64,000 nucleotides of DNA, from the NCBI RefSeq assembly GCF_035582795.1, contig NC_134366.1:3826828-3890827 (forward strand), written 5' to 3'. How positions within the stretch are numbered: position 1 is the first letter of the stretch; each line of letters begins with the position of its first letter. The notes beneath the pieces are model-generated. The model ran no database searches. It saw nothing but the letters and a program-made list of their open reading frames with translations, and had not been told where the DNA came from. The translations under genes were made by a program, and so were the position numbers. Shown here piece after piece: positions 1 through 12,500 of the stretch. The stretch is from Mycteria americana (Eukaryota; Chordata; Aves; Ciconiiformes; Ciconiidae).

Positions 1-678
1 GTATTGTGTAAATAGCCTTTGTGCAGATGGACACGCACACGTTTCATCTCACGAACTCTCACACACACTGATGTGATATGGGACAACATCAGTATCTTGA
101 GAAGCAGAGGAGGGACGTGGTAGCGGATCATTTGCCAGAAAGAAGAAGAATTGATGGGAGAAAAAGGGGCTCAGGGGAGTGAGCTGTGTAGCCAACATTG
201 CCAACACCACGCTGTTACCTGGCAGAGATGGAAAATATCAGGATGAAATGCTGTGGTGTGCGCTACTGCTGAAGAGGTTCAGGCAAAATGTCTACGATTG
301 AAGTGCTTCCAGCTCCTCCAGTCCCAGGATCTATCTGTTATAGGTCCAACACAGGACCCTCTCATCCGAAGACGACCAAGCTTGTTCCAATTCAAGGCTT
401 TGGTACACAGAGCAGAACGTGTTCCTGCTGGTGCGTCTCTGCTCTTACGCCTTGTCATAAAACATATGCCATATGATACATGACTTGGATTTGCACTAAG
501 AGCCTCCATCCTGCACCAGATGGTAAGGCACAGGCAGAGACTGACATTGCAGAAAGCGCCTACTGGGGTGACCAAGCTGCACGTGGGAATGGACTGCGCC
601 CTCGGCCTCTGGACCCTGATTTTTGCTAAGCGAAGGGGCCAGGGGAGCACACACTAACGACCATGTGTTTCCTTTCAG
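1..678 (+). other. KLHL40: KLHL40 intron 1 (3' part)
   Basis: This is non-coding sequence ending in a pyrimidine-rich acceptor (CCTTTCAG) at 671-678, directly before the first kelch exon in the window. No reading frame resembles the BTB or BACK domains, so the large first coding exon must lie left of position 1. I see nothing else recognisable here. Confidence 0.75.
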
Positions 679-839
679 TACGACCATCTGGACGCAGACT
701 GGCTGGGGATGCCCCCCCTGCCCTCCCCTCGCTGCCTCTTTGGCCTGGGAGAGGCAGAAAACTCCATTTTTGTGGTCGGAGGGAAAGAACTGAAAGAAGG
801 AGAAAAGACCTTGGATTCGGTCCTGTGCTATGACCGGCT
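679..839 (+). CDS. KLHL40: KLHL40 coding exon 2 (kelch blade)
   Basis: 161 bp. It starts after CCTTTCAG and ends CGGCT before GTAAGTG. The first codon is taken as TAC in phase 0, giving [18 protein letters not shown] and then the blade core IFVVGGKEL. Numbering assumes a single upstream coding exon, as in human. Confidence 0.9.
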
Positions 840-3800
840 GTAAGTGTTCACGTGCGAGCGCGGGGCGGGAGGTGGTTGACAGGAGAAGGCGAAGCAGCTG
901 CCGTGCAAAACGACTCCAGCCCTCCAGGGACCGAAAGGTTTTGGAGACAGGGCTCGAACTCTACAGCTAGATGCTGGGACCACTGGGACTATCTCAAGCT
1001 GCACCCTGGGGCTCTGAGCTGTCTCTTTCCAGCTGCTTCGTTTATTGTAATTGAACCTCCAGGAGATGGAAGCCGTAAGGGGGATATTATGTTATCAGGG
1101 ACCAAACTTAGCAGATGCTCACATGGGACCTGTACAGAGGAGCAAGGGGAGTTTTTCCTTCTGCTCCTGCCCATCGGTTTGGAGGTTTGGTGACCTTCAC
1201 CGGGGTCTCACCAGGAGTGGCTTTGGACAGGAAAGTTTGTTTTCACAGTATTCAGGTGTGGCACTGAATGGCCCACTCCGAGAAATACCAGGCTTAATAT
1301 ACAATTATTTTTGCACAATGGGCTCTGACCCATGTTATGTCATGAGCTTTATTAAAAGGCACTGTCCCGTTCTGCTCGCAAGAGGCAGAAACATCCAAAG
1401 ACTGCTCCTCTCTGCCCCAAAGAGGCAGAACAGTAGGCGTTAAGAAGCCTTTGCTTGGTCTATATTTAGATGTGTGTGCTTCAAATTCTGTTTTATAGGC
1501 AGAGGTTTGAAACCAGTTTCATTCCCACAGAACAGGGCATTTATCTGCCCCTGCAGATTCTGGGAAAGACGTGTCAGCCCCCGCTAAATGCTCAGGGAGT
1601 GCTTTGAATACTGATTTGAAGCTGGTAGAGATGTGATCAGCACCACGTGTCTTTCTAGTATTATTTAGGTCAAAACTTCAACTGTAACAAACCTGGAGAG
1701 GGCAAACTGCTGGTCTATGGGATCAAATATTTGCCCAGAGTTGTTGGACAATTAGAAAGCACTCAGAGCCCAGGCATCTCAGTTCTTAGGTAAAATAAAG
1801 TGCAGGTCTTGGGGAGTACAGCCTACACGTATGAAAACTGGGCATGAGTTTAAGCTACACGGACATGAATAGACATCTCTTGAGAAATTGGTCAGCCCTA
1901 TTTGGGTACCAGTTTGGGCTTTCCAAAGCCTGATGATAGCTACATCCTCTGCTCAGCTGCCCTGGACCTAGCTCAGAGCCTTCAACGCAGCCCTGCACTA
2001 CAAAATGTGGACATACCCACTGTGGGTCCTTTCTGAGTGTTGGCCAACCGTTGCACCTCAAAGTGGAAGGTGATGGCCAAAAAAGAAATTTGTCCTCATG
2101 ATCTTGCACCCTTAAGCCACATTGGTTTTAATTTTTTACATAATGCAGAAATCTCTGTCTCGTCTGTGTCTAGCTGGTAATGCTTGTAAATGAGGTGGGG
2201 TCCTGGGAGAAGAAGGGCTGCATATGCACAAAGCCCAAAAGTGGAGGATGCTGCAGATAAGAATGAGCATTAGCATAAACATCCTGCATATTTTGTTTTC
2301 CCTTTTTTTTTAGGATGACAAAATTTACTGGTTGAGCACTATCTCATTGGAAACCTCATATTTTCGAGATTGTGTTTTCTGTTTGTCAGGGTCTGTGCTC
2401 ACCTCTAGGTCTGGAAAGTGCCACGTACTCTGGGCCTCACGCAGCAAACTACAAATCCTTTCACTTCCCATCTTTCCCTGATCCAGATCCTTCAAGTGGG
2501 GTGAAGCTGATTCCCTTCCCTATGCAGTCTACGGCCATGCGGTGGTATCACACAAGGACCTCGTCTACATCATTGGAGGCAAAGGAAGCGACAAGTAAGT
2601 CAAAAAGCAAGAGAAATGGAGGGAGTCATCCCCCAAACTAGTGGGAGTGCAGAGCATGAGTTGTACCTCCCCAACCTGGATGCTATGGGTTCAGGAGAGT
2701 TGGATGGGGTGTGAGACGTACATCCTTCCCTCTCAGCTCACCTCTGTGACTGCAGCCCTTCCCAAGCTATTAGAAGTCCTACAGGGACGTCAGGGAGATG
2801 GCTTTGTCCTTGCAGGAGAGGGAACATATCATCCCCTTTACTCACAATAAATAAATATCGCACAGACTGGGAGAGGTGCTGAAGAGCAAGAAGCCCCTCA
2901 TTGAGGGTCTCCTGTCTTGGACTTGTGGAGCAGCATGGTCCTAGTAGTCAAATCCAGATGGGTATTTGCAATAGGGGTGAAAGACTTCATCAAAACTGAC
3001 CCCCGTCCTGCCCTCCTGCAGGAGATGGGCTCAGCAGAAAAAGCTCTCCTGGGGAGCACTGTAGCAATTTCTTCGCAAGCCAGAAATGTGACTGTTTGCA
3101 GAGCAAACATGAAACATGCCATAATCCAGCAAAGACAGGTCCTGCTCTGAAAGGATTATGGTCTGAAAAGTGTGAGCGTGCGTGCATTCACACACCTTAC
3201 ATTGCCGTCCCGGGGAACAGGGGTGTTACTGGTGATATTTCACAGCGTCAAGTTGGCTCAGCGTCACTTGAAACGCTGTCTGATGGCTGTGTGCGAGGTC
3301 CTGAGCGGCAGTTAGCTACGCGGGCCCCTCTCCAGCTGTGTGAACACAATGTCAAGCTTTTAGGACTCTTATCCAAAGCGGGCGCAGCAGGAGGGGATGT
3401 GTTATACACACAAATGATGTTTGCAGGCATGGGCATCTTTGGGTGCACACCCAAGCAAAGGCGCTCATGCTGATGTGGAGGAGCAAAATCCTTTCTAGAG
3501 ACCCCATGTTCTTCCCAGCAGACATCCCCCAACTCCTGCAGTGCAAAGCTGCCCCTCGGCAGGCGATCAAGGCTCCTTCTCTCTCTCATTTTTCTCTAGG
3601 AAATGCCTGAAGAAGATGTGTGTCTACAACCCATCCAAGTTTGAGTGGAAGGAGCTGGCTCCCATGAAAACTGCCCGGTCCCTGTTTGGAGCTACTGTGC
3701 ACAAAGACAAAATCTATGTGGCGGCTGGTGTGACTGACTCCGGCTTGACCAACTCGGTGGAAGTCTATGACATTGCCACCAACAAGTACGTACTTGAGCA

Positions 3801-5388
3801 TCCCTTCAGGGCATAGTTACACAAAGGGCAGCTGCAGGTCTACATTAAGCAACTTCCAGCCATTCTGGAGTTTGCTTGCAACTCCCAATACCAGTTCCTC
3901 CCAGTCTGTATTCCTCGGACAGCTGGGCATCACCAATGCCACTGCAGTCAGGCTGTGGATCATCTCAGGCTCACCTTCAAAGCAGTTTCACCAACCGGTG
4001 CAGCCCTTGGGTTCCCTGCAGGGCTGTAGCTTCATCTTGGCAGCTTCACCCAACGCAATACACTCTCTGACTTTGGGTGGGCCTTGCAGCTGCAGTCCCA
4101 CCACTGGGACCTGCTGGTCCATGCCAGGTGTGCTTCACAGCTCATCTACTCAATGCAAAATGAAGTTGAACTATGATGGTGGGAACAGGTATCTCTAACA
4201 ACAGTCAGTGTATGATACCATCCCACGTAGACCTACTCAAGTTAATCTGTCACTAGTTAAATCAGTTGGCTGCCCCGAATCAAGGCCAGCCTCGGCGCAA
4301 AGGTAGGCAGGGTGCCCTAACATGTCCCCTCTCTTGATGTGGCAGGTGGGACACTTTCACTGAGTTTCCGCAGGAGCGCAGCTCGGTCAGCCTGGTGAGC
4401 TTGGCTGGAGTGCTCTACCTGCTCGGAGGGTTCGCCACAGTGGAGACAGAGTCGGGAGAGCTGGTGCCAACGGAGCTGAACGATGTTTGGAGGTGACGAT
4501 CTTCCCCGGGGCTGTCCAAGGGAGCATGGGAAGGATGTTAGTGAGAGCCACTGAGGGAACAGATAGTTTCTGTCTTTCTTGATGCCTTCAGTGTGAGATG
4601 GATGTTGTTACCCCAGCACAAGGCTGCAGGCTCAGTGCAGGGTCTCTGCGTGAGAAGTTTGCCCTGTTGCTGTGCTGGAGGGCACATTAGGTGATTTAGT
4701 GATCTCTCCCAGCCTCATATAGCAATGTACCGGGGAAAATCAGCTCCTTTAGCTTTGTTGCTGCATTGACATTTTGCCTGGAGCCGGTTCCAGACCTCCC
4801 CTTTGGTGTGAAGCAGCGTTTCTGCAATGCATGCTCTCCCTGGGAAAAGCCAGTGCTCAGGCTGGAAATCTTACGTGCGAGCAGAGAAGTGGGCAGAAAG
4901 CACTTTCTGACGGCTGCTAATATAACGTTAGCCGCTCCTGTCCTTCACATCTGTGGCTCTAGAGCACCCTCAGCAGGCACCTGCTGGCCTTCACCATGGA
5001 TCTTCAGTCTTGGTGCCCTCAACCTGTTTCCCAATGGAAAAATACACCCTTCCCTGCGAGACCACGTGCTGATATCCATGTCCCCTAGCCTGCTGCTGCA
5101 AACCAGAGCACAGCAGGGCTGAAAGTCCCCGTGCAGCTCCCCCAGATATCTTGTGGCCAAATAATATCTGTGGGACATGACACCATGCACCAGGGCTCCA
5201 ACCACTATGGAGAGCAGCTGAAGCGAGGGAGAGGAGACTCTTTCCTCACTGTAACTGTCTGTCTGTCTCTCCCCAGATATGATGAAGAGCAGAAGAAGTG
5301 GGAAGGGGTCCTCCGGGAGATCCAGTACGCCTCCGGTGCCACTTTCCTTCCCGTGCGCCTCAATGTTTTGCGCCTAACGAAGATGTAG
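679..5388 (+). CDS. KLHL40: Kelch-like protein 40, C-terminal kelch exons (partial gene)
   Basis: Coding exons are 679-839, 2487-2594, 3600-3785, 4346-4492 and 5277-5388, joined in frame to give 237 residues and a TAG stop. All introns are GT/AG and interrupt codons after the second base. The product is the C-terminal part of a kelch beta-propeller: [23 protein letters not shown] and LLGGFAT mark successive blades, and the end reads [14 protein letters not shown], as I recall for KLHL40. Human KLHL40 has about 621 residues, so the N-terminal BTB and BACK domains (about 384 residues) lie left of the window. In mammals KLHL40 is a striated-muscle sarcomere protein that binds CUL3 and stabilises nebulin and leiomodin-3. 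KLHL41 is the main alternative, but the ZBTB47 and NKTR neighbours and the C-terminus favour KLHL40. The gene is convergent with ZBTB47. Confidence 0.9.
2487..2594 (+). CDS. KLHL40: KLHL40 coding exon 3
   Basis: 108 bp. The acceptor is CCCTGATCCAG and the donor AA/GTAAGT. It encodes [20 protein letters not shown] followed by the kelch di-glycine strand [10 protein letters not shown] split leucine codon links it to the previous exon and a split lysine codon to the next. Confidence 0.9.
3600..3785 (+). CDS. KLHL40: KLHL40 coding exon 4
   Basis: 186 bp between TTCTCTAG and GTACGTAC. It encodes [26 protein letters not shown], the blade core [11 protein letters not shown] and [10 protein letters not shown]. 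The spacing of aromatic and GG/AG residues is typical of a kelch blade. Confidence 0.93.
4346..4492 (+). CDS. KLHL40: KLHL40 coding exon 5
   Basis: 147 bp between GATGTGGCAG and GTGACGAT. It encodes [19 protein letters not shown], the blade core [12 protein letters not shown] and [12 protein letters not shown]. It joins in frame on both sides through split lysine and arginine codons. Confidence 0.93.
5277..5388 (+). CDS. KLHL40: KLHL40 last coding exon
   Basis: 112 bp from the acceptor TCTCCCCAG to the TAG at 5386-5388. It encodes [19 protein letters not shown] and the conserved C-terminus [17 protein letters not shown], the strand that closes the propeller. Confidence 0.94.
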
Positions 5389-6555
5389 CTAGACGTGATT
5401 TTTTTTTTTCCATGGGGGTCTGGGGCAAGGAGGGATGGGGAGAGGTGAGGCCACGCTTATCAGTGCAGAGATGTGGCACCTGGATACTGTGTAGGACATT
5501 GCATCTGTGATTGGTACCATTTTACTTAGTCAAATGGGAAAGGGGGGGAATTATCTTGAAGCCCTATGGGAACTTGAAGATGCTCACAAGATAACTAGAG
5601 AAGGGACCTGGAGCCTGCAAGGAGCTGGAGTAGACTGAGAAGCATGGAGCAATGAGCTGTTCCAGATTCAGTAGACAAGACAAAACGATCAGACTCTTGT
5701 TCTGCTCCTTTCTCCGCACTTTTCCCCATCTTCTCAACTGCTTTTGAACCTCCCCAACCAACAGTGGAGGCAGAAAGTGGGTCCCAAGGGACTAAGCTGA
5801 TGTTCTGCAGGGAAGGGGGTCTATAAAGTATTTCCCCGCCTAAGGTAGCTGTGAGCGTGGTGCTAGAGCCCACCTTGGAGAGGAGAAGGAAGGGTCAAAG
5901 TCAAGGGGTACAGGAGAGACCTGGGGGGACTTTGATGAGTTCCCAAGTGACGAGGGTTGTTGGGATGAGACAGTTAAAAGAAAAGAGCATGTGACCATGG
6001 ACAGCAGAAACACTTTGGAAGTTGCAATGAAAAGAAAATAGTCTTAGTTCTTTGCCTCCACCTTGACTTTGGACTGAAGAGAGGCCAAGAACTAAGGTCT
6101 GCAGGAAGGGAAGAGTCATGCAAGTAGTAGGGTAAGGAAAGGGGGGAGAGACAGGCAGGGAGGGCCATGTGCACTCATCTCCAGCATTTTGGGCTCTTCA
6201 TCCTCAATCACAGATCACAATGTCCTCACCTATGGTTGGACAAGTGCTGTTTTTCAGGGGAAGATTTTATATTTATGCTGTTTTTCTTATTTTTACTGTT
6301 CTGACCTTTTTTTTTTTTTTTAAGGAGTACTCTAGTTTGCTAAGTACATGGAGATCTCAGATGTGGTTGGCTCAAAGCGAGCTTCCTACTGAGGAAAAAT
6401 GCATTTTTTTTTTAAAGTTATCCATAATGATGTTTTGATAGAAACACAACTGTACTGGCAGCAGGACAAAGATCTGCTAGAGCAAAAATCTCCTGATGCC
6501 CACACCATCTGACCAGTCGTTTATTTAAAAATAAATTATTAGGCTATTTCAAAAC
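5389..6555 (+). other. KLHL40: Probable KLHL40 3' UTR
   Basis: This non-coding stretch follows the KLHL40 stop. The first canonical AATAAA downstream on the + strand is at 6530-6535, which would give a 3' UTR of roughly 1.15 kb. Further + strand AATAAA copies near 6846 and 7115 mean longer forms cannot be excluded. The cleavage site is inferred, not seen. Confidence 0.45.
6530..6535 (+). terminator. Candidate poly(A) signal AATAAA for KLHL40
   Basis: An exact AATAAA in an AT-rich setting 1.14 kb after the KLHL40 stop. It is the first canonical + strand signal downstream of that stop. Confidence 0.4.
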
Positions 6556-9540
6556 AAATCCCGTGTTTGCATGTTGGTAGAGCTGTAACTGAATGTCCAC
6601 AGCAACTAAACCTGAGGACCAAGCAAAAGCTGTGATGAACACACGCAGCAACTCAGCCCCATGGAGAGCCCTTGCACAGCCCCAGCTTTTCTTCTTCTTT
6701 TCCCCCATATGGGAGCTGAAACTTCAGCATTCATATCCTTACAGCTGTTCTCCACAGATATGAGGACTAGAAGCTTACCTAGGACTAGAAGGAAGCTGGA
6801 TGCCTACGTGATCTCATGATACCATGAACAGGGGTGATAATCAATAATAAAAAAGATCAAATACAAACCTTGCAAAATAACACCCTCAAAGTGCCACGAA
6901 AATTATGGTATTGAAAATCATATCTGGCTGATTCATCTAGCTCAAAATGCAGTCGTGGAGAAACTAAAACACATTTGGAAGGAAAGACAATTTGGCATGA
7001 GTAAAGGAACCAGAGTCTTGTCCTGATTTCATTTTAAAGATTTAAAAAGTTACAGGATAATCTCCTTAGAGGACAATCACAACAGGACAGTAATGAAACA
7101 TCTTCACAAGAAAAATAAATCCAAGGTGACTGGCTGGCATGAAATAGCTTAAAAAAAAAAAAAAAAAAGGCAACCAAAACCTTTGAAACAATCAAATGTG
7201 TGAAAAATGCACTGAAAAAAAAAAATCACCTTCTACCCATTCTGCAGAAGTTCCTGTGGACAACTCCCATGCTAACTGAAGATGAATCTACCAAATGTAG
7301 AATAGCTTGTGTCAGAAAAGAAAAAAAAATGAAGGAAAAAAAAAATAATCCATGCATATATTAATAATTTTTTAAAAGTCATTTATTGTGGTGGCAGGAT
7401 ACCACTTCCTGCCTGGGATGGGAAACCAACACCTTTGGTTCAGCTCTTCTTGCCGGACGCAGAATGGAAAGATGTTGACACTTGGTCCGAAGAGAGGTTA
7501 ATCCCCATATACCTGCTGCCACGTTGCTTGGCTCTCCTGGGGGAAATCTGGGCCCTTTGAAGTCAACGGGAATGTTGCTCAGCCTTGATGAGTTGTTATG
7601 GTGTGGTCCCTTCATAACAGCCTGAGAGGTGGCAATTAAAACTGGTCCCCATCCTTGGTCGCTCACCTCACAACTGTCCATCAGGAATACAGTTAATAGG
7701 ACCTCAGTGCTCCTGCGTGGTTCACATCCATTATAAAGCTGTGGGAGATGCCATCGCTCGCACAGGGCAAGAAACCATAAAAGGAAAAATAGCTGCTGTA
7801 TAAAAGGACCCAGAAGGACTTGAAATAACCCATCACTTGAGCAAAGAGGGCCAAATCTCAGTGCGTGCAAGCCAGCGTTGGCCCGAGGAAGGCAGCAAAG
7901 TTGCACATCATCAAGTGAACATCTGGCCCAGAGATGTTCACCACCACCTTGCCAAGAGGCTGCTTAGGTCCAAAGGCAATCACAGTTAAGAAATGCCAAC
8001 GTGACTACTCAGAGAGGCATCACTCCTCGCTGCTGCCCAGCATTTTGCCGGCTCAGATGCACACAGTTCCAGTGGCACAGGTCCCCCACAGGTATCTTCT
8101 CCGGACAATGCCAGCGGCAAAGTAGGTACATCCCAAGGCGGGGAGAAATCATCTCTTCTTCCATTAGCTTCCCAATATCAGTGCTGACGTTAGCTGGTGA
8201 GGTTCCCACCACCCCATTTTAAATCAATAAAGGCACTGGGTGCTTTTGTATGGGCTCCTTAGTTTCTCCACTGCGTACAGAGGAGCTCAGAGAGCCCCAG
8301 CTCATAGCTCACGCAAATCTCATTGAGCCAGTAGGACCCAGGACCTCAGCCCTCACCTTTCCTAACACCCCCACAGCTGTAAGCACCTAGCCCCTATCCT
8401 CTATCCACTCATCACCCTTCCCTGAAAAGCTATTTTTTGATGGCCCCACAGCAGTCTAGTTGTCTCACACACGCACACATCTCCCGCCAAACCCAACGCA
8501 AAGTCTCTATGTGTGAAGCAACGGCAGTGGTCAACATGCCATGGGAAGCCCATCCTGCCAGGCTCTGACTCCTCATGCAATCGCTTGAAAAGAGCCTTAA
8601 AAAAAAAAAAGCAGCAAAACTACAGTAACAAAGAAAGTGGTGGAGCTGTAGGTTTTCTTTTATAAAAGACAAATCGTTTATTGATTCAGTCCTTCCACTT
8701 GCAACCTCTTTGGTAACAGTCATAACACTTCCAGACTGGGAGAACGCAGTGGAAAGGCCCAATTCTGACCTCTCGCCACTTTCAGAGCTCAGAGACCCCT
8801 GATGTGCCTTGGTGAGAGGCCAAAAGCAGGTTTCAAAGCATGGCCAAGGATGTGGCCTCTAGGGACAACCCAAAACAGCCTACCGTGACTCGTCTTGCTT
8901 GTGGGTGGCCCAGAGAACAGCCCCAGCACCCCCAGGCAGAAGATGGCTCGGGATGGGGATGCATGTTGGCCCCTTGGTGCCAAGGCTGACTGTGAGCTGC
9001 GCCCTGGAAGGCAGCTTTGATGCACCCCTTGGGACCTCCCGGACATTGGCCAACGGGGCCGTCAACGAAGCAAGACTCGCCTGTTCCTGCGGTAGGCAAT
9101 GACTTGCCCCAGTTGGTCCCATCCTGATGCACTAACCCGACCACCTCAGCCTCCCCCTCGTCACACCATCCCAAAGAGAGTAACTGCTGTACTTGGAGTT
9201 AAAGATAAACATATATTGATTACACATGGTCATAAAAAAAAAAAAGTAATAATAATAATAATACATTTCCTAGAACATTACTTAAGACGCTTCCGAAAAG
9301 CATCCAAGCTTCCCCTTCCCTCCCCGCCTTCCCTTATCTATACAGAATAAAGTGCTTCGTTTAGTTTGTTCACACTAGTAGAGCCACCGATACACTCTTA
9401 ACTTGGCATGTTTGGGCAACCGATACTGAATGCCGTAAAATAATACAGAGCCAAACACCAGGCATGAGAAACTAGTTTTGAGGCAAGTGCTTGGGTTTCA
9501 TTCATTTCCTTCAAGTTCCATGCTGCTGAGGTTGTTCTTA
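6556..9540. other. KLHL40-ZBTB47 convergent interval, first part
   Basis: Low-complexity A runs occur near 7151-7168 and 7214-7224. Minus-strand AATAAA signals at 7382-7387 and 8677-8682 could end a very long ZBTB47 3' UTR. A + strand AATAAA lies at 8226-8231 and another at 9346-9351. I recognise no coding exon. A 175-codon minus-strand open frame at 7379-7906 has no family features and reads through the AATAAA at 7382. Confidence 0.5.
8677..8682 (-). terminator. Candidate distal poly(A) signal for a minus-strand transcript
   Basis: AATAAA on the - strand, 4.5 kb beyond the ZBTB47 stop, in the context ATCAATAAACG. It is one of several signals that could define the ZBTB47 3' end; others lie in the A/T-rich runs near 9550-9575 and at 7382-7387. 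None can be chosen from sequence alone. Confidence 0.25.
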
Positions 9541-12500
9541 TTCCTATTTTTTCCTTTTTTATTATTATTATTTTCTTCCTTTGCAAGTTCGACCCATCTC
9601 CCGTCGTGGTTACATGTCACTAGGCAGGGCTGCGTGTGGTGAAGCTCTCTCCGTCCGTGTGAACCAAGGGCGTCTGTCTGTCCGTCCTTCCCTCTCGACT
9701 TCGGGCAAAGCAAGAGTTCAATCAGTGGAGTTGTCTAGCAGCGGATGCTCGTCTCTATTGCACTGTCACAGCCATTCCCACCCGCCAGCCGTCCGTCCAT
9801 CCATCACCTTCCCACTGCGCTGGGGTTATGGCTGTGGTCCAAAGGGCCAGCCACGCCTCATGGACATTATGAGGCTAACTGGTCTGTGCTACCAGGCTCC
9901 TGGGATATATAAACCAAAAATGACCCTCCCCACATGACTCCCTCCCTCCCCAGAGTTCAAATGAAGGGGGAAAAAAACATTCAAACCCGGAGAGGTCTGG
10001 GGTTAGGTGTGTGGGCAGAGCTGTCAGCTGAACATTGCGTTGCGGCATATTCATGAAATGCGTAATGGAAATTCAAGCCCCTCTCCACCCTTGCGGTCTG
10101 TCGAAGAAGGGATGTGAGAGATTAAGGTGCAAGAGTTAAACAAAACAAATTAAGAAAAAAAAAAATATATAAAAAGCTTGAAAACAACAGACCCAACTCC
10201 CCTGCCTCCTGCCCCGTCTAACCCAATGGGTGCCAACGGGGCTGACGGGGATGGATGTGGGACGAGACACTGCGAGAGCGACTCGTTTGAGCTCTTAGTA
10301 CGTTAACGAAAACCAGACATGAAGAGACACATTGGGGCTAAGTAAGGGTGTAGACAAAAGGGCTCCTGGGAACTGCCCAGGCCTTGAAGAGGGGAGGGAG
10401 CAGCAGGGATCTGATTCTCCAAAGTGCTGTGTGCATGGTCACATCTCAACGTCTCCAAGTGGCTCTCCGGGCAGGCTCTTGAAGGGGATCAGATGCAGCC
10501 GGGATCAGTCGCTGGGCTTTCTGCTGGGCTTCTAGCCTCAACAAGGAGCTCTCATCTCGCAGTGACGTCCAAGCGGGACAGGTCCTCACTAGGAAAGGAT
10601 TAACTGGGACAGGGACCGGGAAAGCCACCTCTAGGTACAAGGGAGCACATGTTGGCGTAGGGATTTGCTTGGGGGTAGAAGTCTACCAGCCGGGCAGGCT
10701 GATAGGCTCCATCACAGAAGATCCTATAGGCAAGGTGAATCCTCCTCGGGGTGCAGTACTCCCATCCCATGTCAAGGCTGTGAGGGGAAACAAATGCAAG
10801 GGAGCCCGAGGGGATGGGGTCTGGGAGGCAGCGGAGGAGGAGACAGCATGGACCACTCTGCTGAGACCCTCCAACACCTCCAAGGGTATCACTGAAGGCT
10901 TTTCTAAAGCAATCGTCTTCCAGTCTGGGTTCTGGTCCCTTCAGAAAGCCAATGGCCCCAAGAGCTAAGTGCCCACATCCCTCACAGGTGTGTGTTTGAG
11001 AAGGCTTTGCCCCATCCCAATAAGCCCCATGGTCATGGAGGAAGGAGAGCGGAGAAGCCTTTGGTACCTGTCTGAGAAGGTCAATATGGCGAGGCACCTC
11101 TGCCATAGTATCCTCCTTTTGCTCAAAGCAGATGGAGATGAGGGTGAGCTCACTGGTACTGATCGCAGTGCTGGGGGTCCACAGGATCCCAGCCAACACA
11201 AGGATGAAAAGCAATTTGTTGCTCCAACATGCTAACATCCACAAGAGCAGCCAGCTTTCCAAGAGACATCAGGCATGAGGGGCACCACTCAGCAGGAGGG
11301 GACATCAGTCACCTAACCCATCACCTCCAACAGCGCTCAGGAGAACAGCGGGTGCTCCCCTATCCCGTCCCTATCAGGCTAACGCTCCTGCATGTCCCTG
11401 GTCAGCAAAGCTCCTGAGCACGTGGCTGAATCCTCCCAGCTCTGCAGGGACAGCCTCAACGCTGCCCAAGTGCTTTGCTGATTTGGTCCAGGAGACGAAG
11501 CACCAAGACTTCTTGCAGAGCCAGATGTGGCTCACTGTCCCCAACACCCACTGTCACCCCGACTGAGGTGCAAATGGGAAAGGGCTCCTGCAGCCTCCTC
11601 AATGTCCTCTCCTCCTTCTCGCCTACCAACAGCCCTGCTCACCACCTCCTCTGTGACCTGACCCACGTCCGCATGCATCCACGGTGCTGGCCTTGGGAGC
11701 AAGGCATCAGCTGCAACCCACCCCACTTCTTGGCCGGCACCTCTCTGCCCGTGCTGGATGCTCTGCAGCCCCTGCAGCGCTCCCAGCTCTCCCCAGTCCC
11801 AAAGGGGACACTTCCTTAGGCAAGGAGACCACACGGCCACGGTCAGGCCAACGCACGACACCCCAGGGCAGAGCACAGTAGTGAGAGACCCCAGCATCCA
11901 ACAAAAAGCTAATGACAAAGCCTTCCTCTTCTCCTCCTCCTCTGCTGGCACAAAGCCAGCCTGAATAAGTGAAACCTAAGACCAGCTCAGTTTCAACAAG
12001 CACAACATGGTCAGAGAAGTGCTAACCAACGCCATGGGGCATCACCAAACCAACCACAGCCCTCACTGGTCCCCTCTGGTCCCCCCAAGCCAGGGCAGGG
12101 TAATGGCTGCCAACACCACGGAGAGAGGTAAAGCTTGGGAGAGCGATGCGGTCAACAAGCTGGAGGATGGGACATCATCATCAGGCTGAACGCGGTCTTG
12201 CTTTAGCTCTAAACCTTGCAATGGGACCCAACCTGGAGCTCTCCCATCGGTCAGGGATTTATTCGAATTGTTAAGGCACTATTCTGGGCTGATTTTGCTG
12301 AGAAACGGCAGCGTCCCGCTCCTCTGTCCCGGGTTGCCGCAGAGCCACCCTCCTGGTCCCGAGGCCATCTAAGCTCTCCCAGGGACATCTCACCAACTCC
12401 AGAGCATCCCCAGGAGCCCGGCTCCTGCTGGGATTTAGCAGAAAGGGCGCACCAGAGCCCAGCTCCCTTAGGGCACCCCAAAAATGAACTGGCAGCGAGC

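Noticed and set aside
7379-7906. 175-codon minus-strand open frame
   Set aside because: No signal, domain or family motif, and it runs through an AATAAA near its end. Its middle resembles non-coding amniote repeat-like text, but not clearly enough to call.
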